Below are positions 51,076-60,082 of a stretch of 64,000 bases of DNA, piece by piece. The notes below the pieces were generated by a model. That model worked only from the letters and a program-made list of their open reading frames with translations, made no database searches and was not told where the DNA came from. The position numbers and the translations under genes were made by a program. This stretch comes from Methylobacillus sp. MM3 (GTDB lineage: Bacteria > Pseudomonadota > Gammaproteobacteria > Burkholderiales > Methylophilaceae), in contig NZ_LXTQ01000057.1 in assembly GCF_001645185.1 (NCBI RefSeq), forward strand, positions 1 to 64,000, given 5' to 3'. The number at the start of each line of letters is the position of its first letter. The stretch's first letter is position 1.

Positions 51076-51192
51076 GCGGATTCAGGCAGCGCTACGAGCG
51101 CTCTCCTGTAACGCAGGCGCTCGCATTTTCAGCCGTTCTCCCCTTTGAGGAAGAGAGGCTGGGGCGAGGGGTAACGTTGGCGAATAGCTTCG

Positions 51193-52659
51193 CTACTCCA
51201 GCCCCAAACTATCCCACATTGCATCCACACGCGATTTCACCGCCTCGTCCATCGTGATCGGGCGGCCCCATTCGCGCGTGGTTTCGCCGCGCCACTTGTT
51301 GGTGGCGTCTATGCCCATCTTGCTGCCAAGGCCTGATACCGGGCTGGCAAAGTCCAGGTAATCGATAGGCGTATTCTCGACAATCACGGTATCGCGTGCC
51401 GCATCTACTCGGGTGGTCATGGCCCATACCACTTCTTTCCAGTCGCGAATGTTCACATCGTCGTCGGTGACGATGATGAATTTTGTGTACATGAACTGGC
51501 GCAGGAAACTCCACACTCCCATCAACACGCGCTTGGCATGGCCGGGATACTGCTTTTTCATGCTGACGACCGCGAGGCGATAGCTGCATCCCTCCGGCGG
51601 AAGGTAGAAATCCGTAATTTCGGGGAATTGTTTCTGCAGCAGCGGCACGAACACTTCGTTGAGTGCGACGCCCAGCACGGCCGGCTCGTCCGGCGGCTTG
51701 CCGGTATAGGTGCTATGGTAGATCGGGTCACGCCGCATGGTGATATGCGTGATCGTGAACACCGGAAAGCTGTCCACTTCGTTGTAATAGCCGGTGTGAT
51801 CGCCAAACGGCCCTTCGGGCGCGGTTTCGCCCGGCATGATGTGGCCTTCGAGCACGATTTCTGCCCCCGCCGGCACATGCAGGCCGTTGCTCACACATTT
51901 GACGATTTCCGTCTTGCCGCCGCGCAGCAATCCCGCAAACTGGTATTCGGACAAGGTATCCGGCACCGGCGTTACCGCGCCGAGTATGGTCGCCGGATCG
52001 GCGCCCAGTGCCACCGCCACCGGAAACGGCTCTCCCGGGTGCGCATTGCACCAGTCGCGAAAATCCAGCGCGCCGCCGCGATGTGCCAACCAGCGCATGA
52101 TGACCTTGTTCCTGGCGATCACCTGCTGGCGATAGATCCCGAGGTTCTGCCGCTCTTTAAGTGGCCCCTTGGTTACAGTCAGGCCCCAGGTAATCAGCGG
52201 CCCGGCGTCTCCCGGCCAGCAGGTCTGGATAGGGAGTTTCGCGAGATCGACTTCGTCGCCCTCCAGTACCACTTCCTGGCACGGCGCACGGCTGACAGTT
52301 TTGGGCGCCATGTCGAGGATCTTCTTGAACTTGGGCCATTTCTCCCACGCATCGCGCAGCCCTTTCGGCGGCTCCGGCTCTTTCAGAAAGGCCAACAGCT
52401 TGCCAACATCGCGTAGCGCCTCGACATTTTCCTGCCCCATGCCCAATGCCACCCGGCGCGGCGTGCCGAACAAATTGCCGAGTACCGGTATGGTATGGCC
52501 CGCAGGTTGCTCGAACAGGATGGCCGGGCCGCCGGATTTGAGTACGCGGTCGCAGATTTCCGTCATTTCAAGTTTCGGGTTTACCGGCACATTCACGCGC
52601 CGCAGTTCGCCGAGCGTTTCGAGTTGCGAGAGGAAGTCGCGTAGATCCTTGTACTGCAT
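51193..52659 (-). CDS. ubiD: 4-hydroxy-3-polyprenylbenzoate decarboxylase
   Basis: The 488-aa protein is a prenylated-FMN-dependent UbiD: it starts [20 protein letters not shown], then [31 protein letters not shown] and [22 protein letters not shown] (prFMN/metal region), and near the C-terminus NWGDINPRDW-type [16 protein letters not shown]. It removes the carboxyl group in ubiquinone synthesis. Its prFMN supplier ubiX is not in the window, but coq7 and ubiB are. Confidence 0.95.
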   Translation of the reverse strand: MQYKDLRDFLSQLETLGELRRVNVPVNPKLEMTEICDRVLKSGGPAILFEQPAGHTIPVLGNLFGTPRRVALGMGQENVEALRDVGKLLAFLKEPEPPKGLRDAWEKWPKFKKILDMAPKTVSRAPCQEVVLEGDEVDLAKLPIQTCWPGDAGPLITWGLTVTKGPLKERQNLGIYRQQVIARNKVIMRWLAHRGGALDFRDWCNAHPGEPFPVAVALGADPATILGAVTPVPDTLSEYQFAGLLRGGKTEIVKCVSNGLHVPAGAEIVLEGHIMPGETAPEGPFGDHTGYYNEVDSFPVFTITHITMRRDPIYHSTYTGKPPDEPAVLGVALNEVFVPLLQKQFPEITDFYLPPEGCSYRLAVVSMKKQYPGHAKRVLMGVWSFLRQFMYTKFIIVTDDDVNIRDWKEVVWAMTTRVDAARDTVIVENTPIDYLDFASPVSGLGSKMGIDATNKWRGETTREWGRPITMDEAVKSRVDAMWDSLGLE

Positions 52660-52748
52660 GGCGGGCCGTTCCGAAATGAATTGACGTTAGTTTACACAAG
52701 CTCCTTTCGGATAAAATCACTTAATTCGGAACCATTACAGGAAAAATC

Positions 52749-53177
52749 ATGCACGCACGCGTCAAATGGGTTGAAAACGTCTGCTTCGTCGGCGAGTCGG
52801 AAACCGGCCATGCCATCGTTATCGACGGTGCTCCGGAATCCGGCGGTCGCAATCTCGGCATGCGCCCGATGGAGTTGCTGCTGATCGGCATGGGTAGCTG
52901 CACCGCCTTCGACGTGGTCACCATCCTGAAAAAATCCCGCCAGGACGTCACCGACTGCTATGCGGAACTCCAGGCTGAACGGGCGGACGAGGTGCCCAAG
53001 GTGTTCACCAAGATTCATGTGCACTTTGTGGTGAAGGGCCGCAAGCTCGTTCCTGCGCAGGTGGAGCGGGCGATCAAGCTGTCGGCCGAGAAATATTGCT
53101 CGGCGTCGCTGATGCTAGGGAAGACGGCGGAGATTACGCATGATTTCGAGATCGTAGAGGAACAGGCTGGAGCATAA
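52749..53177 (+). CDS. OsmC/YhfA-like protein
   Basis: The 142-aa protein has the OsmC fold with its two reactive cysteines, in GMGSCTAFDVV (about residues 48-58) and EKYCSASLML (about 115-124). It matches the YhfA branch more than Ohr or OsmC proper. Family members act as thiol peroxidases or redox-linked proteins; the substrate of this branch is not established. It is divergent from ubiD with 89 bp between. Confidence 0.85.
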   Translation: MHARVKWVENVCFVGESETGHAIVIDGAPESGGRNLGMRPMELLLIGMGSCTAFDVVTILKKSRQDVTDCYAELQAERADEVPKVFTKIHVHFVVKGRKLVPAQVERAIKLSAEKYCSASLMLGKTAEITHDFEIVEEQAGA

Positions 53178-53279
53178 GCTACGCTTGGCGCCTAGGTAAC
53201 TCATGATGCTATCCATCCCACCAGACATTACCGTGTCTGTGCAAATTGCCGTGTCGTGCAACGGTAAGTAGTGAGCAAT

Positions 53280-53306
53280 AAAAAAGCCGGCATGCCGGCT
53301 TTTTTA
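53280..53306. terminator. Bidirectional terminator between convergent genes
   Basis: AAAAAAGCCGGC and GCCGGCTTTTTT form a near-perfect palindrome with A and T tracts at both ends. It lies right before the convergent DUF2322 stop and about 100 bp after the OsmC-like gene, so it can serve both. Confidence 0.88.
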
Positions 53307-53624
53307 TTAAGCTGCGATCTTGCGTATCGTCAGCGTTTGCTGTTTCTCTATCACCTCAAACAGGCGGTCGATATTCGGGTGCTTGCCCGGATTATCTTCA
53401 GCATCAGCAGTATGTTCCGCATATAGCTCCAATCCTTTTTCAGCAGCTTCCGGCGTGATGCTGCCGTACAGATTTACCAGATGCAGATACAGACGCAGCG
53501 AGCCCTGGCTGCCGGCCTTGTTTTCGATGACGCCGGCGATCTTGCCGGTGTTGTCAAGCAACTCCAGGCGAGCGATGCCGTCGATGACGGGGAAGGTGTC
53601 GAGGTTGGCTTTGAATTGAGGCAT
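53307..53624 (-). CDS. DUF2322 family protein
   Basis: The 105-aa protein matches DUF2322: FKANLDTFPVIDGIARLELL, then VIENKAGSQGSLRLYLHL, GLELYAEHTADAEDNPGKHPNIDRLFE. These are small cytoplasmic proteins of unknown function. The ATG at 53624 lies 2 bp beyond a 25-bp inverted repeat of the 53627-53895 element, so the original upstream region and ribosome site may have been replaced by that insertion. No clear ribosome site remains. Confidence 0.82.
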   Translation of the reverse strand: MPQFKANLDTFPVIDGIARLELLDNTGKIAGVIENKAGSQGSLRLYLHLVNLYGSITPEAAEKGLELYAEHTADAEDNPGKHPNIDRLFEVIEKQQTLTIRKIAA

Positions 53625-53626
53625 AA

Positions 53627-53895
53627 AGGATGTGTTCACACTAATTTCGCGTCTGCGACGGGGGCGATTTGGGATGCCATCCGCGAAGCAAGACACGCAG
53701 TTATGTCGCTCACAATGAGTGGCTTGCGACAAAGGAGGGCGCCCAAATCGCCCCCGTCCCGGAGGGTTGTTTTAAGAAAGCGCGTCTGCGGTGTTGCACA
53801 GCTTGCGAATGGAATGATCATTCGCTGTGCCGTGCGCCTTGCATCCATCGCTTTCTTAAAACAACGCAGTCGTGAAATTAGTGTGAACACATCCT
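53627..53895. mobile_element. 269-bp MITE-like element built of nested palindromes
   Basis: Two 25-bp terminal inverted repeats (53627-53651 and 53871-53895, one mismatch; AGGATGTGTTCACACTAATT at the left end) enclose two large hairpins. The first has perfect 17-bp arms GACGGGGGCGATTTGGG (53657-53673 and 53742-53758), the second perfect 17-bp arms GTTGTTTTAAGAAAGCG (53766-53782 and 53849-53865), with a smaller GCGAATG/CATTCGC dyad inside. There is no transposase. It ends exactly at the coq7 stop codon and 2 bp before the DUF2322 start. No clear target duplication is visible. Confidence 0.7.
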
Positions 53896-54521
53896 CAAAT
53901 CCAGTACGTTGTTTTGGTCATGATCTTTGAGGAGAGCTCCATCGCCAGCTTGACCGGAAGCGGCAAGGGGGCGCCGCCGTGGGTAATGGCGGTAGTGGCG
54001 TGCCTGGCTTCGTCGATTTTCATCTGTTCGAGGATGGCGCGGCTTTTCTCGTCCTGGTCGGGCAGGCGCTTGAGGTGGCCTTCGATGTGCTTGCCGACCT
54101 GATTTTCGGTTTCGGCGAGAAAGCCGAGATTCCATTTGTCGCCTAGAGCGCCGGCGAAAGCGCCGAGGGCAAAGGAACCGGCATAGAACATCGGGTTGAG
54201 GAAGCTCTTGTGGCTGCCGAGTTCCCTGATGCGCTTTTCGCACCAGGCAAGGTGTTCGGTTTCTTCCTGCGAGGCTTCACGCAAAGCGGCCTCCGTAGCC
54301 GGATTGCGTGCGGTAAGCGCTTGTCCGTTATAAAGCGCCTGGGCGCAGACTTCGCCGCTATGATTGATGCGCATCAGTGCGGCGGCGCGGCGTTTTTCGG
54401 AATCGCTGAGCTGAGATTCGCTTTTATCGCGGTCAGGGAAAGGGCGCAAGGTTTGCGCTTCGGCCAGCACGGTACGCAGACCTTGGTCGAATTCGGCGAT
54501 GAAGCGGTCGATCAGATTCAT
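53895..54521 (-). CDS. coq7: 2-polyprenyl-3-methyl-6-methoxy-1,4-benzoquinone monooxygenase
   Basis: The 208-aa protein is a di-iron Coq7 hydroxylase: ligand helices with MRINHSGEVCAQALYNGQAL (about 63-82), REASQEETEHLAWCEKRI, NQVGKHIEGHLKRL and KIDEARHATTAI carry the EXXH ligands. It performs the last hydroxylation of the ubiquinone ring at the membrane face and needs oxygen. It overlaps the glcF-like gene by 4 bp. The final base of its stop codon belongs to the terminal repeat of the 53627-53895 element, so an insertion sits right at its 3' end. Confidence 0.94.
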   Translation of the reverse strand: MNLIDRFIAEFDQGLRTVLAEAQTLRPFPDRDKSESQLSDSEKRRAAALMRINHSGEVCAQALYNGQALTARNPATEAALREASQEETEHLAWCEKRIRELGSHKSFLNPMFYAGSFALGAFAGALGDKWNLGFLAETENQVGKHIEGHLKRLPDQDEKSRAILEQMKIDEARHATTAITHGGAPLPLPVKLAMELSSKIMTKTTYWI

Positions 54522-55720
54522 GGTTTCCACCCCAATTGTTTGGCCAGAATGACGACGGGATGCGCAATCTCGACATTCATGCCGTTTTCGCGCAGGCCGG
54601 CGGCGATATACAGTGCGCAGCCGATGTTGGATGTCGCCAGCAGGCGGGCGCCGGATTCGGCGCATGCGCTGATTTTATCATCGCGCAGGCGCTGTGCCAT
54701 TTCTGGTTGCGTCAGCATGTAGGTGCCGGCACCGCCGCAGCACTGGCCGTTGCCGGGCAAGGCACATACGTCGGCTTGCGGGATACGCTTCAGCAGGGAG
54801 TAAACCTCGCTATGCTGACGCATCGCGTTTCTCAGCGTGCAGGAGTCGTGAACATGGATCGTGCCGCTCAAGGCGTCCGGCACCACGTCGCCCCAGTTTG
54901 CGGCGGAGAGGAAAGCGGAAATGTCCGTGACCTGTTTGCCCATGTGGTCGCGCAGGCCGCTTCCGCAGCCGCTGGCGACAGTGAGCATCGGCATATCGCC
55001 CAATTTGGCGAAGGCATTGACATTGCGCTCCAGCATGCGCGCGGAGGCTTCCGCGTCTCCGGATTGCCGCGCAATCCCGCCGCAGCAAGCTTGATCTAGC
55101 GGCACGCGCACGGTGTAGCCGAGATGGTTGAGCACATGGATCGCCGCACGCAACGTGTCGGTGTCGGCAACGGAAGTCACGCAGCCGAGGAACAGCGCGA
55201 CTTCGCCCTTGGCGTTATGCGCCGGATAGCAGGTGCGCCAGATTTCCTGAGCGGGCACGATGGGCAAGAGCTCGGCCGAAGCTTTGAGGCGGGGAAGCAA
55301 TGCGGTAGCGGCGCGGCGCAGGCCCGTGATTTGCCCGAAGCGGGCGATGCGCCCGGCCAAGGCCAGGGCCCGGCGGTGCTCCAGCAGCCAGTTCGCCGCG
55401 CGCTGCTTCCAGCCTGGTTTGCCGGCGATCATCGCGCGCGCGCTGTCTGCCAGCGCACCGTAACGCACGCCGTTCGGGCACGCGCTTTCGCAGGCGCGGC
55501 AGGAAAGGCAGAGGTCGATGTGCTGCGCGAAGCGCGGGCTGGCGAGTAGTTTGCCTTCCGAAACGGCTTTGATGAGCTGGATGCGTCCGCGCGGGGAGTC
55601 GGCTTCGGACTGTGTTTTGCGGTAGGTCGGACAATACGGCAAACACAGGCCGCAGGCGACGCAGCGATCCGCTTCGGCAGCGAGCGTGGGATTCGATTGT
55701 GCGATGAGTTCTGCAGTCAT
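54518..55720 (-). CDS. glcF: Glycolate oxidase iron-sulfur subunit-like protein (GlcF)
   Basis: The 400-aa protein has two [4Fe-4S] motifs (CVACGLCLPYCPTY near 20 and CLSCRACESACPNGVRYG near 72) and two C-terminal cysteine-rich CCG domains with ACCGGIA and GQCCGGAGTY. This is the GlcF/GlpC/LutA-type electron-transfer subunit, closest to GlcF in length. The partner flavoprotein glcD/glcE is not in the window, so its electron donor is uncertain. I start at MTAELIA; a start at 55756 would add 12 residues. Confidence 0.87.
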   Translation of the reverse strand: MTAELIAQSNPTLAAEADRCVACGLCLPYCPTYRKTQSEADSPRGRIQLIKAVSEGKLLASPRFAQHIDLCLSCRACESACPNGVRYGALADSARAMIAGKPGWKQRAANWLLEHRRALALAGRIARFGQITGLRRAATALLPRLKASAELLPIVPAQEIWRTCYPAHNAKGEVALFLGCVTSVADTDTLRAAIHVLNHLGYTVRVPLDQACCGGIARQSGDAEASARMLERNVNAFAKLGDMPMLTVASGCGSGLRDHMGKQVTDISAFLSAANWGDVVPDALSGTIHVHDSCTLRNAMRQHSEVYSLLKRIPQADVCALPGNGQCCGGAGTYMLTQPEMAQRLRDDKISACAESGARLLATSNIGCALYIAAGLRENGMNVEIAHPVVILAKQLGWKP

Positions 55721-55771
55721 AAAAGAATATGGGCGGCACGATGGCCGCCCATGCATGTTACTCCGTCAGGC

Positions 55772-57181
55772 TTACTTCTTCTGCAGGATTTGCAGACCCT
55801 TCAACAGATTGACCGCCTGTGTAAACTGGAAGTCGTTCTTGGAACCGGGCTCCATAGGCGCAACCTTGTCGTCGGTCTTTTCGGTTCCAGGTACAGCCGG
55901 CTCCGGCGTGATGATCTTGCTCGGCTTCTCCGGCGTTAAGGGTGTGCCGTTATCCTTCGGGTTCAGCAGGTGACGGCTGAGGTCGGACTCGCGGATGCTG
56001 AGTCCCTGTTCAGCCAGATTCAGCGTTGCTTCTTCTACCTGGATGTCGGGAACGATGCCGGTTGCCTGGATCGAGCGGCCCTTGGGCGTGAAGTAACGCG
56101 CTGTAGTCAGCTTGATCGCAGTGCCGTTGTTCATCGGCAGGATGGTTTGCACCGAGCCCTTGCCGAAGCTTTGCGTGCCCAGCACGATGGCCCGCTTGTG
56201 ATCCTGCAGGGCGCCGGCGACGATTTCGGAAGCCGAAGCCGAGCCGCCATTGATTAGCACTACCATGGGAACGGAGCGCATTTCCGCCGGCAGGTCATGG
56301 TTGTAATCATCCTTGGGACCGCCGCGCACGTAGTTTTCAGGGTTCGCGGTCAGGCGCATCTTGGCGTCATCGATGCGGCCTTCGGTATAAACCACAAGCT
56401 CGTTCTGCGGCAAAAAGGCTGCGGAAACACCGACTGCGGCATTCAGCAGGCCGCCTGGATTATTGCGCAGGTCGAGGATCAGGCCTTTGAGGTCGCCCTT
56501 GTTTTCGGTGTGCATCGCCTTCAGTGCCTTGGCGAGATCGGAGCCGGTGTGCTCCTGGAATTGCGTGATGCGCGCATAGGCATAGCCGGGCTCGGCCAGC
56601 TTGTACTTGACGCTCTGCACCTTGATCACGGCGCGGGTCAGCGTGATGATCAGCGGCTTGGTTTCCGTCTTGCGCAGCACCGTCAATGTGATTTGCGTAT
56701 CGGGCTTGCCGCGCATGCGCTTCACCGCGTCATTCAGCGTCATGCCCTTGACCGGCGTTTCGTCGAGTTTGATGATCAGGTCACCGGATTTCAGGCCGGC
56801 CTTATAGGCGGGCGTATCTTCAATCGGGGAAACGACCTTGACGAAGCCGTCTTCCATGCCCACTTCGATACCCAATCCGCCGAACTCACCCTGAGTTCCG
56901 GCCTGCAGATCCTTGAATGCATCCACATCAAGATAGGCCGAGTGCGGATCGAGGCCGGACAACATGCCGTTGATCGCCTCGGAAATCAGCTTCTTGTCTT
57001 CCACCGGCTCGACGTAATCGCTCTTGATCTTGCCGAACACTTCTGCGAATGCACGCAGGTCTTCCAGCGGAAGTTGCGGTTTCGTTTCCTTGTCCGCAAT
57101 GGCCGAGTAGCTGAGGAACAACATGGCGCCCAGAACGGTACCGAAGCTGATCAGGCTGAGTTTTTGTAATTTAGCGCGCAT
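55772..57181 (-). CDS. ctpA: C-terminal processing peptidase (S41, CtpA)
   Basis: The 469-aa protein has an N-terminal signal/anchor (LISFGTVLGAMLFLSYSAIA), a PDZ domain (about 95-175, GGLGIEVGMEDGFVKVVSPIED), and the S41 protease core with catalytic Ser in NGGSASASEIVAG and Lys in GTQSFGKGSVQT. The tail is Pro/Thr/Lys-rich. It cleaves C-terminal tails of periplasmic proteins and lipoprotein precursors. Length is normal; 51 bp separate it from the glcF-like gene. Confidence 0.94.
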   Translation of the reverse strand: MRAKLQKLSLISFGTVLGAMLFLSYSAIADKETKPQLPLEDLRAFAEVFGKIKSDYVEPVEDKKLISEAINGMLSGLDPHSAYLDVDAFKDLQAGTQGEFGGLGIEVGMEDGFVKVVSPIEDTPAYKAGLKSGDLIIKLDETPVKGMTLNDAVKRMRGKPDTQITLTVLRKTETKPLIITLTRAVIKVQSVKYKLAEPGYAYARITQFQEHTGSDLAKALKAMHTENKGDLKGLILDLRNNPGGLLNAAVGVSAAFLPQNELVVYTEGRIDDAKMRLTANPENYVRGGPKDDYNHDLPAEMRSVPMVVLINGGSASASEIVAGALQDHKRAIVLGTQSFGKGSVQTILPMNNGTAIKLTTARYFTPKGRSIQATGIVPDIQVEEATLNLAEQGLSIRESDLSRHLLNPKDNGTPLTPEKPSKIITPEPAVPGTEKTDDKVAPMEPGSKNDFQFTQAVNLLKGLQILQKK

Positions 57182-57315
57182 TGTGATGAGAATTCCTTGA
57201 TTGAGGATGACTCTTAAGACAGCATTTTTTTGCGGGGTTCATTTTCCGCTATTTGTGGCAGGCATGCCAAGCGAAAGATTATGATGTTTTTCTTGCCAAT
57301 CAAGAGGTCTTTCGG

Positions 57316-57591
57316 ATGAATGAGAGCATCGTTGAAATTGAGTATTGCACGCAGTGTCGCTGGTTGTTGCGTGCGGCCTGGATGGCGCAGGAACTCCTGA
57401 CAACTTTTGAAAGCGAGATAGGTGGAGTTTGCCTCAAGCCGGGTTCGGGCGGTATTTTTGAAGTCAGGCTGGGCGGTGAAATCCTCTTTTCGCGCAAGGC
57501 TGCCGGACGGTTCCCCGAGGCCAAGGAATTAAAGCAACTGATACGCGACCGGATTGCACCGGAAAAATCTTTGGGTCATAGCGATCGCTAA
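57316..57591 (+). CDS. SelT/SelW/SelH (Rdx) family protein
   Basis: The 91-aa protein has the thioredoxin-like Rdx fold with a redox CxxC, EYCTQCRWLLRAAWMAQELL (cysteines near residues 10 and 13), and LKPGSGGIFEVRLGGEILFSRKAAGRFPEAKELKQL. Eukaryotic members use selenocysteine; here both are cysteine. The role in bacteria is unknown, presumably thiol redox. AAGAGG precedes the ATG at 57316. It lies just before a Fur-controlled receptor gene. Confidence 0.85.
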   Translation: MNESIVEIEYCTQCRWLLRAAWMAQELLTTFESEIGGVCLKPGSGGIFEVRLGGEILFSRKAAGRFPEAKELKQLIRDRIAPEKSLGHSDR

Positions 57592-57644
57592 TATGTCATG
57601 AAAAACTAACATTTCTTTACAATTGCGTTGATTCCGGTAATGGG

Positions 57645-57680
57645 AACCATTATCATTCCTCCTGTTAAATGATAATGGTT
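57645..57680. promoter_or_regulatory. Fur-type operator upstream of the TonB receptor
   Basis: AACCATTATCATT (57645-57657) and AATGATAATGGTT (57668-57680) are perfect inverted copies separated by 10 bp. Both halves contain the ATTATCATT/AATGATAAT words of the Fur box, so two Fur dimers or one extended site could bind just before the ATG at 57700. Confidence 0.85.
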
Positions 57681-57699
57681 ATTAATTAAAGGGGTGATC

Positions 57700-59892
57700 A
57701 TGAAAAAGCGCATGTTGGCGACTGCATTAAGCGCGGTATTTGGGATAAATGGTATGGCCGTTGCAGAGACGGCTGACACCAGGAAAGAACATGTGACGCT
57801 GGACGAGGTTGAGGTCATAGCCCCGGCGATCAGTGATACTCAGCCAGTCAAGGGTTATAACGCAAAGAAGAGTACGACGGCGACCAAGACGGAGACGGAG
57901 TTGATCGATGTTCCCCAATCCATATCCGTTGTCACGCAAGAACTGCTTGAAGACCAATCGGTTCAGAGCATGCGCGATGCCGTTCGCTACGTGCCGGGCG
58001 TCACTTCTTCGCAAGGCGAGGGCAATCGCGATGCGCTGAATTTTCGTGGCAGCGGTGTGACAACAGGCGACTTTTATCTGGATGGCATCCGCGATGACGT
58101 GCAAACCTACCGCGATTTCTACAATGTCGACCGCATCGAAGTTCTGAAAGGCCCGAACGGCATGATTTTTGGACGCGGCGCAGCCGGCGGCGCGATCAAC
58201 CGCGTCAGCAAGGAAGCGGGCTGGGATCCGGTGCGCGAGCTGACGCTCAGCTCCGGCGCATATGATCACAAACGTGCGGCAATTGATATCGGAGACTCCA
58301 TCAACGACGTGGCAGCCTTCCGCCTGAACGCTGTCGTCGAAGACTCCGAAAGCTATCGCGACGGCGTCGAGGTCAAACGTCATGGCATCAACCCGACATT
58401 CACGATTCGTCCGACTGATCGCACGAAGATCGTACTGGGCGCCGAATACTTCAAGGATGAGCATATCGGCGACCGCGGCATGCCTTCCGTAAATGGCCCG
58501 GGCAACTCAAGATTGAAGACCCGCGCTTACGATATTGGCGACCATGAAACGTTCTTCGGCAATGCAAGGCTGAGTCCGAACGAAACGGAAACCGTCGCAT
58601 TCAATGCAATGATCGAACATGCATTCGAGAATGGACTGACCATTCGCAACCGTACCCGTTATGCCGATTACGATAAGTTCTATCAGAATGTATTCGCAAG
58701 AGGTCCGGTACTCAATAATGGAACGGTCGATCTTGGGGCCTATCGCGATGAAACCGACCGCGAAAACCTGATCAACCAGACGGACCTGATCTACAACCTC
58801 AAAACCGGCTCGGTCGAACACAAGCTGTTGCTGGGTATGGAGTTGGGCAAGCAGGATACTGATAACATGCGTTTCCTGAAGGCGGGCGGCGGGGAGTCGG
58901 TTGGCTTCGTTAATGCAGCTGACCCGACTTTCACAGGCTCGATCGCTTTTACCAATATCAACCGCAATCGAAAGAGCGAAGCGGATATTACGGCGTTCTA
59001 TGCGCAGGATCAGATCGTGTTTTCTCCGAAGTGGCAGGCAATCATCGGGGTGCGCCACGACAAGTTTGAGGTTGAACATACAAGCTTGCCGGTGACAGGC
59101 TCCAATACAACAACAAAGCTTGATGCCACGGACAACATGCTTTCCCCAAGAGCAGGCCTGATTTTTAAGCCAATAAACAACCTATCTTTTTACGGTAGTT
59201 ACAGCCAAACATATGTGCCAAGAGCCGGTGATCAGCTTGATTCGTTAAATTTTGTGAAAAGCTCGCTTGATCCGGAAAAGTTTATTAATCATGAGCTCGG
59301 CGCAAAGTGGGACGTAAGTCCTGAGTTGTCGGTAACGGCTGCAATTTATAAGTTGAAGCGCGAAAAAGCAGAGGTAGTGCTTTCGGCGACTGAATCAACA
59401 CTTGCAGACAATCAGGAAACCAAAGGTTTCGAACTCGGAGTTTCTGGCAAGATCACCAGTAAATGGAGCATGTTTGGGGGCTATACCTATCAGGATGGAG
59501 AAATCACCGAGGATATCCTCGCTTTCAATAGCAATGGAACGCGTAATGCCAGCAATGATATCCACAAGGGAAGCGAGCTTGCTCAAACGCCTGAGCATAC
59601 ATTCTCACTATGGAATCGCTACGACATCAATGAAATGTGGGGCGTCGCATTGGGCGTGATCAGCCGTTCCGAAATGTATGCGGCTGTACCGACGGCGACC
59701 CAAAGTACTGTTCTTCCCGGCTATACCCGCTACGACGCCGCTATTTTTGCCAAATTCAGCGAGAAGCTGCGCCTGCAGGTCAATCTGGAGAATCTGACCA
59801 ACAAGGAATATGTGCTGGACGCGCATAACAATAACAACATCACGCCGGGATCTCCTTTCACCGGCCGCGCAACGTTGATCTATAACTTCTGA
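57700..59892 (+). CDS. TonB-dependent siderophore receptor
   Basis: The 730-aa protein has a signal peptide (MKKRMLATALSAVFGINGMAVA), a plug domain (about 55-165 with LIDVPQSISVVTQELLEDQS, YLDGIRDDVQTYRDFYNVDRIEVLKGPNGMIFGRGAAGGAINRVS), and a 22-strand barrel ending in ITPGSPFTGRATLIYNF with a C-terminal aromatic. The plug resembles Fiu-type ferric-catecholate/linear receptors more than PvuA, as far as I can tell by eye. Fur-controlled; whether it takes up the siderophore made at 22.8-30.9 kb is untested. Confidence 0.92.
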   Translation: MKKRMLATALSAVFGINGMAVAETADTRKEHVTLDEVEVIAPAISDTQPVKGYNAKKSTTATKTETELIDVPQSISVVTQELLEDQSVQSMRDAVRYVPGVTSSQGEGNRDALNFRGSGVTTGDFYLDGIRDDVQTYRDFYNVDRIEVLKGPNGMIFGRGAAGGAINRVSKEAGWDPVRELTLSSGAYDHKRAAIDIGDSINDVAAFRLNAVVEDSESYRDGVEVKRHGINPTFTIRPTDRTKIVLGAEYFKDEHIGDRGMPSVNGPGNSRLKTRAYDIGDHETFFGNARLSPNETETVAFNAMIEHAFENGLTIRNRTRYADYDKFYQNVFARGPVLNNGTVDLGAYRDETDRENLINQTDLIYNLKTGSVEHKLLLGMELGKQDTDNMRFLKAGGGESVGFVNAADPTFTGSIAFTNINRNRKSEADITAFYAQDQIVFSPKWQAIIGVRHDKFEVEHTSLPVTGSNTTTKLDATDNMLSPRAGLIFKPINNLSFYGSYSQTYVPRAGDQLDSLNFVKSSLDPEKFINHELGAKWDVSPELSVTAAIYKLKREKAEVVLSATESTLADNQETKGFELGVSGKITSKWSMFGGYTYQDGEITEDILAFNSNGTRNASNDIHKGSELAQTPEHTFSLWNRYDINEMWGVALGVISRSEMYAAVPTATQSTVLPGYTRYDAAIFAKFSEKLRLQVNLENLTNKEYVLDAHNNNNITPGSPFTGRATLIYNF

Positions 59893-59913
59893 TTGTAGTT
59901 AGCGCGTCTAAAT

Positions 59914-59942
59914 AAAAAGGGCTGACATTGTCAGCCCTTTTT
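59914..59942 (+). terminator. Rho-independent terminator after the TonB receptor
   Basis: AAAAAGGGCTGA pairs with TCAGCCCTTTTT around a CATTG loop, 21 bp past the stop codon and leading into more T residues. Confidence 0.9.
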
Positions 59943-60082
59943 GTTTTTTCGATCGGCGGAGCGGGTGTATGGAATTACAGGTCGGCAGCCCAGCCCATTC
60001 GATGTGCCGCACGCATCTACACTTGATGAAATAAAGAATCCGCATAGACTATATTCATGTTCAACAACGTTAGGAGCCTGTC

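Noticed and set aside
53636-53890. An 84-aa frame inside the palindromic element
   Set aside because: Its sequence is dictated by the inverted repeats and has no recognisable protein or ribosome site.
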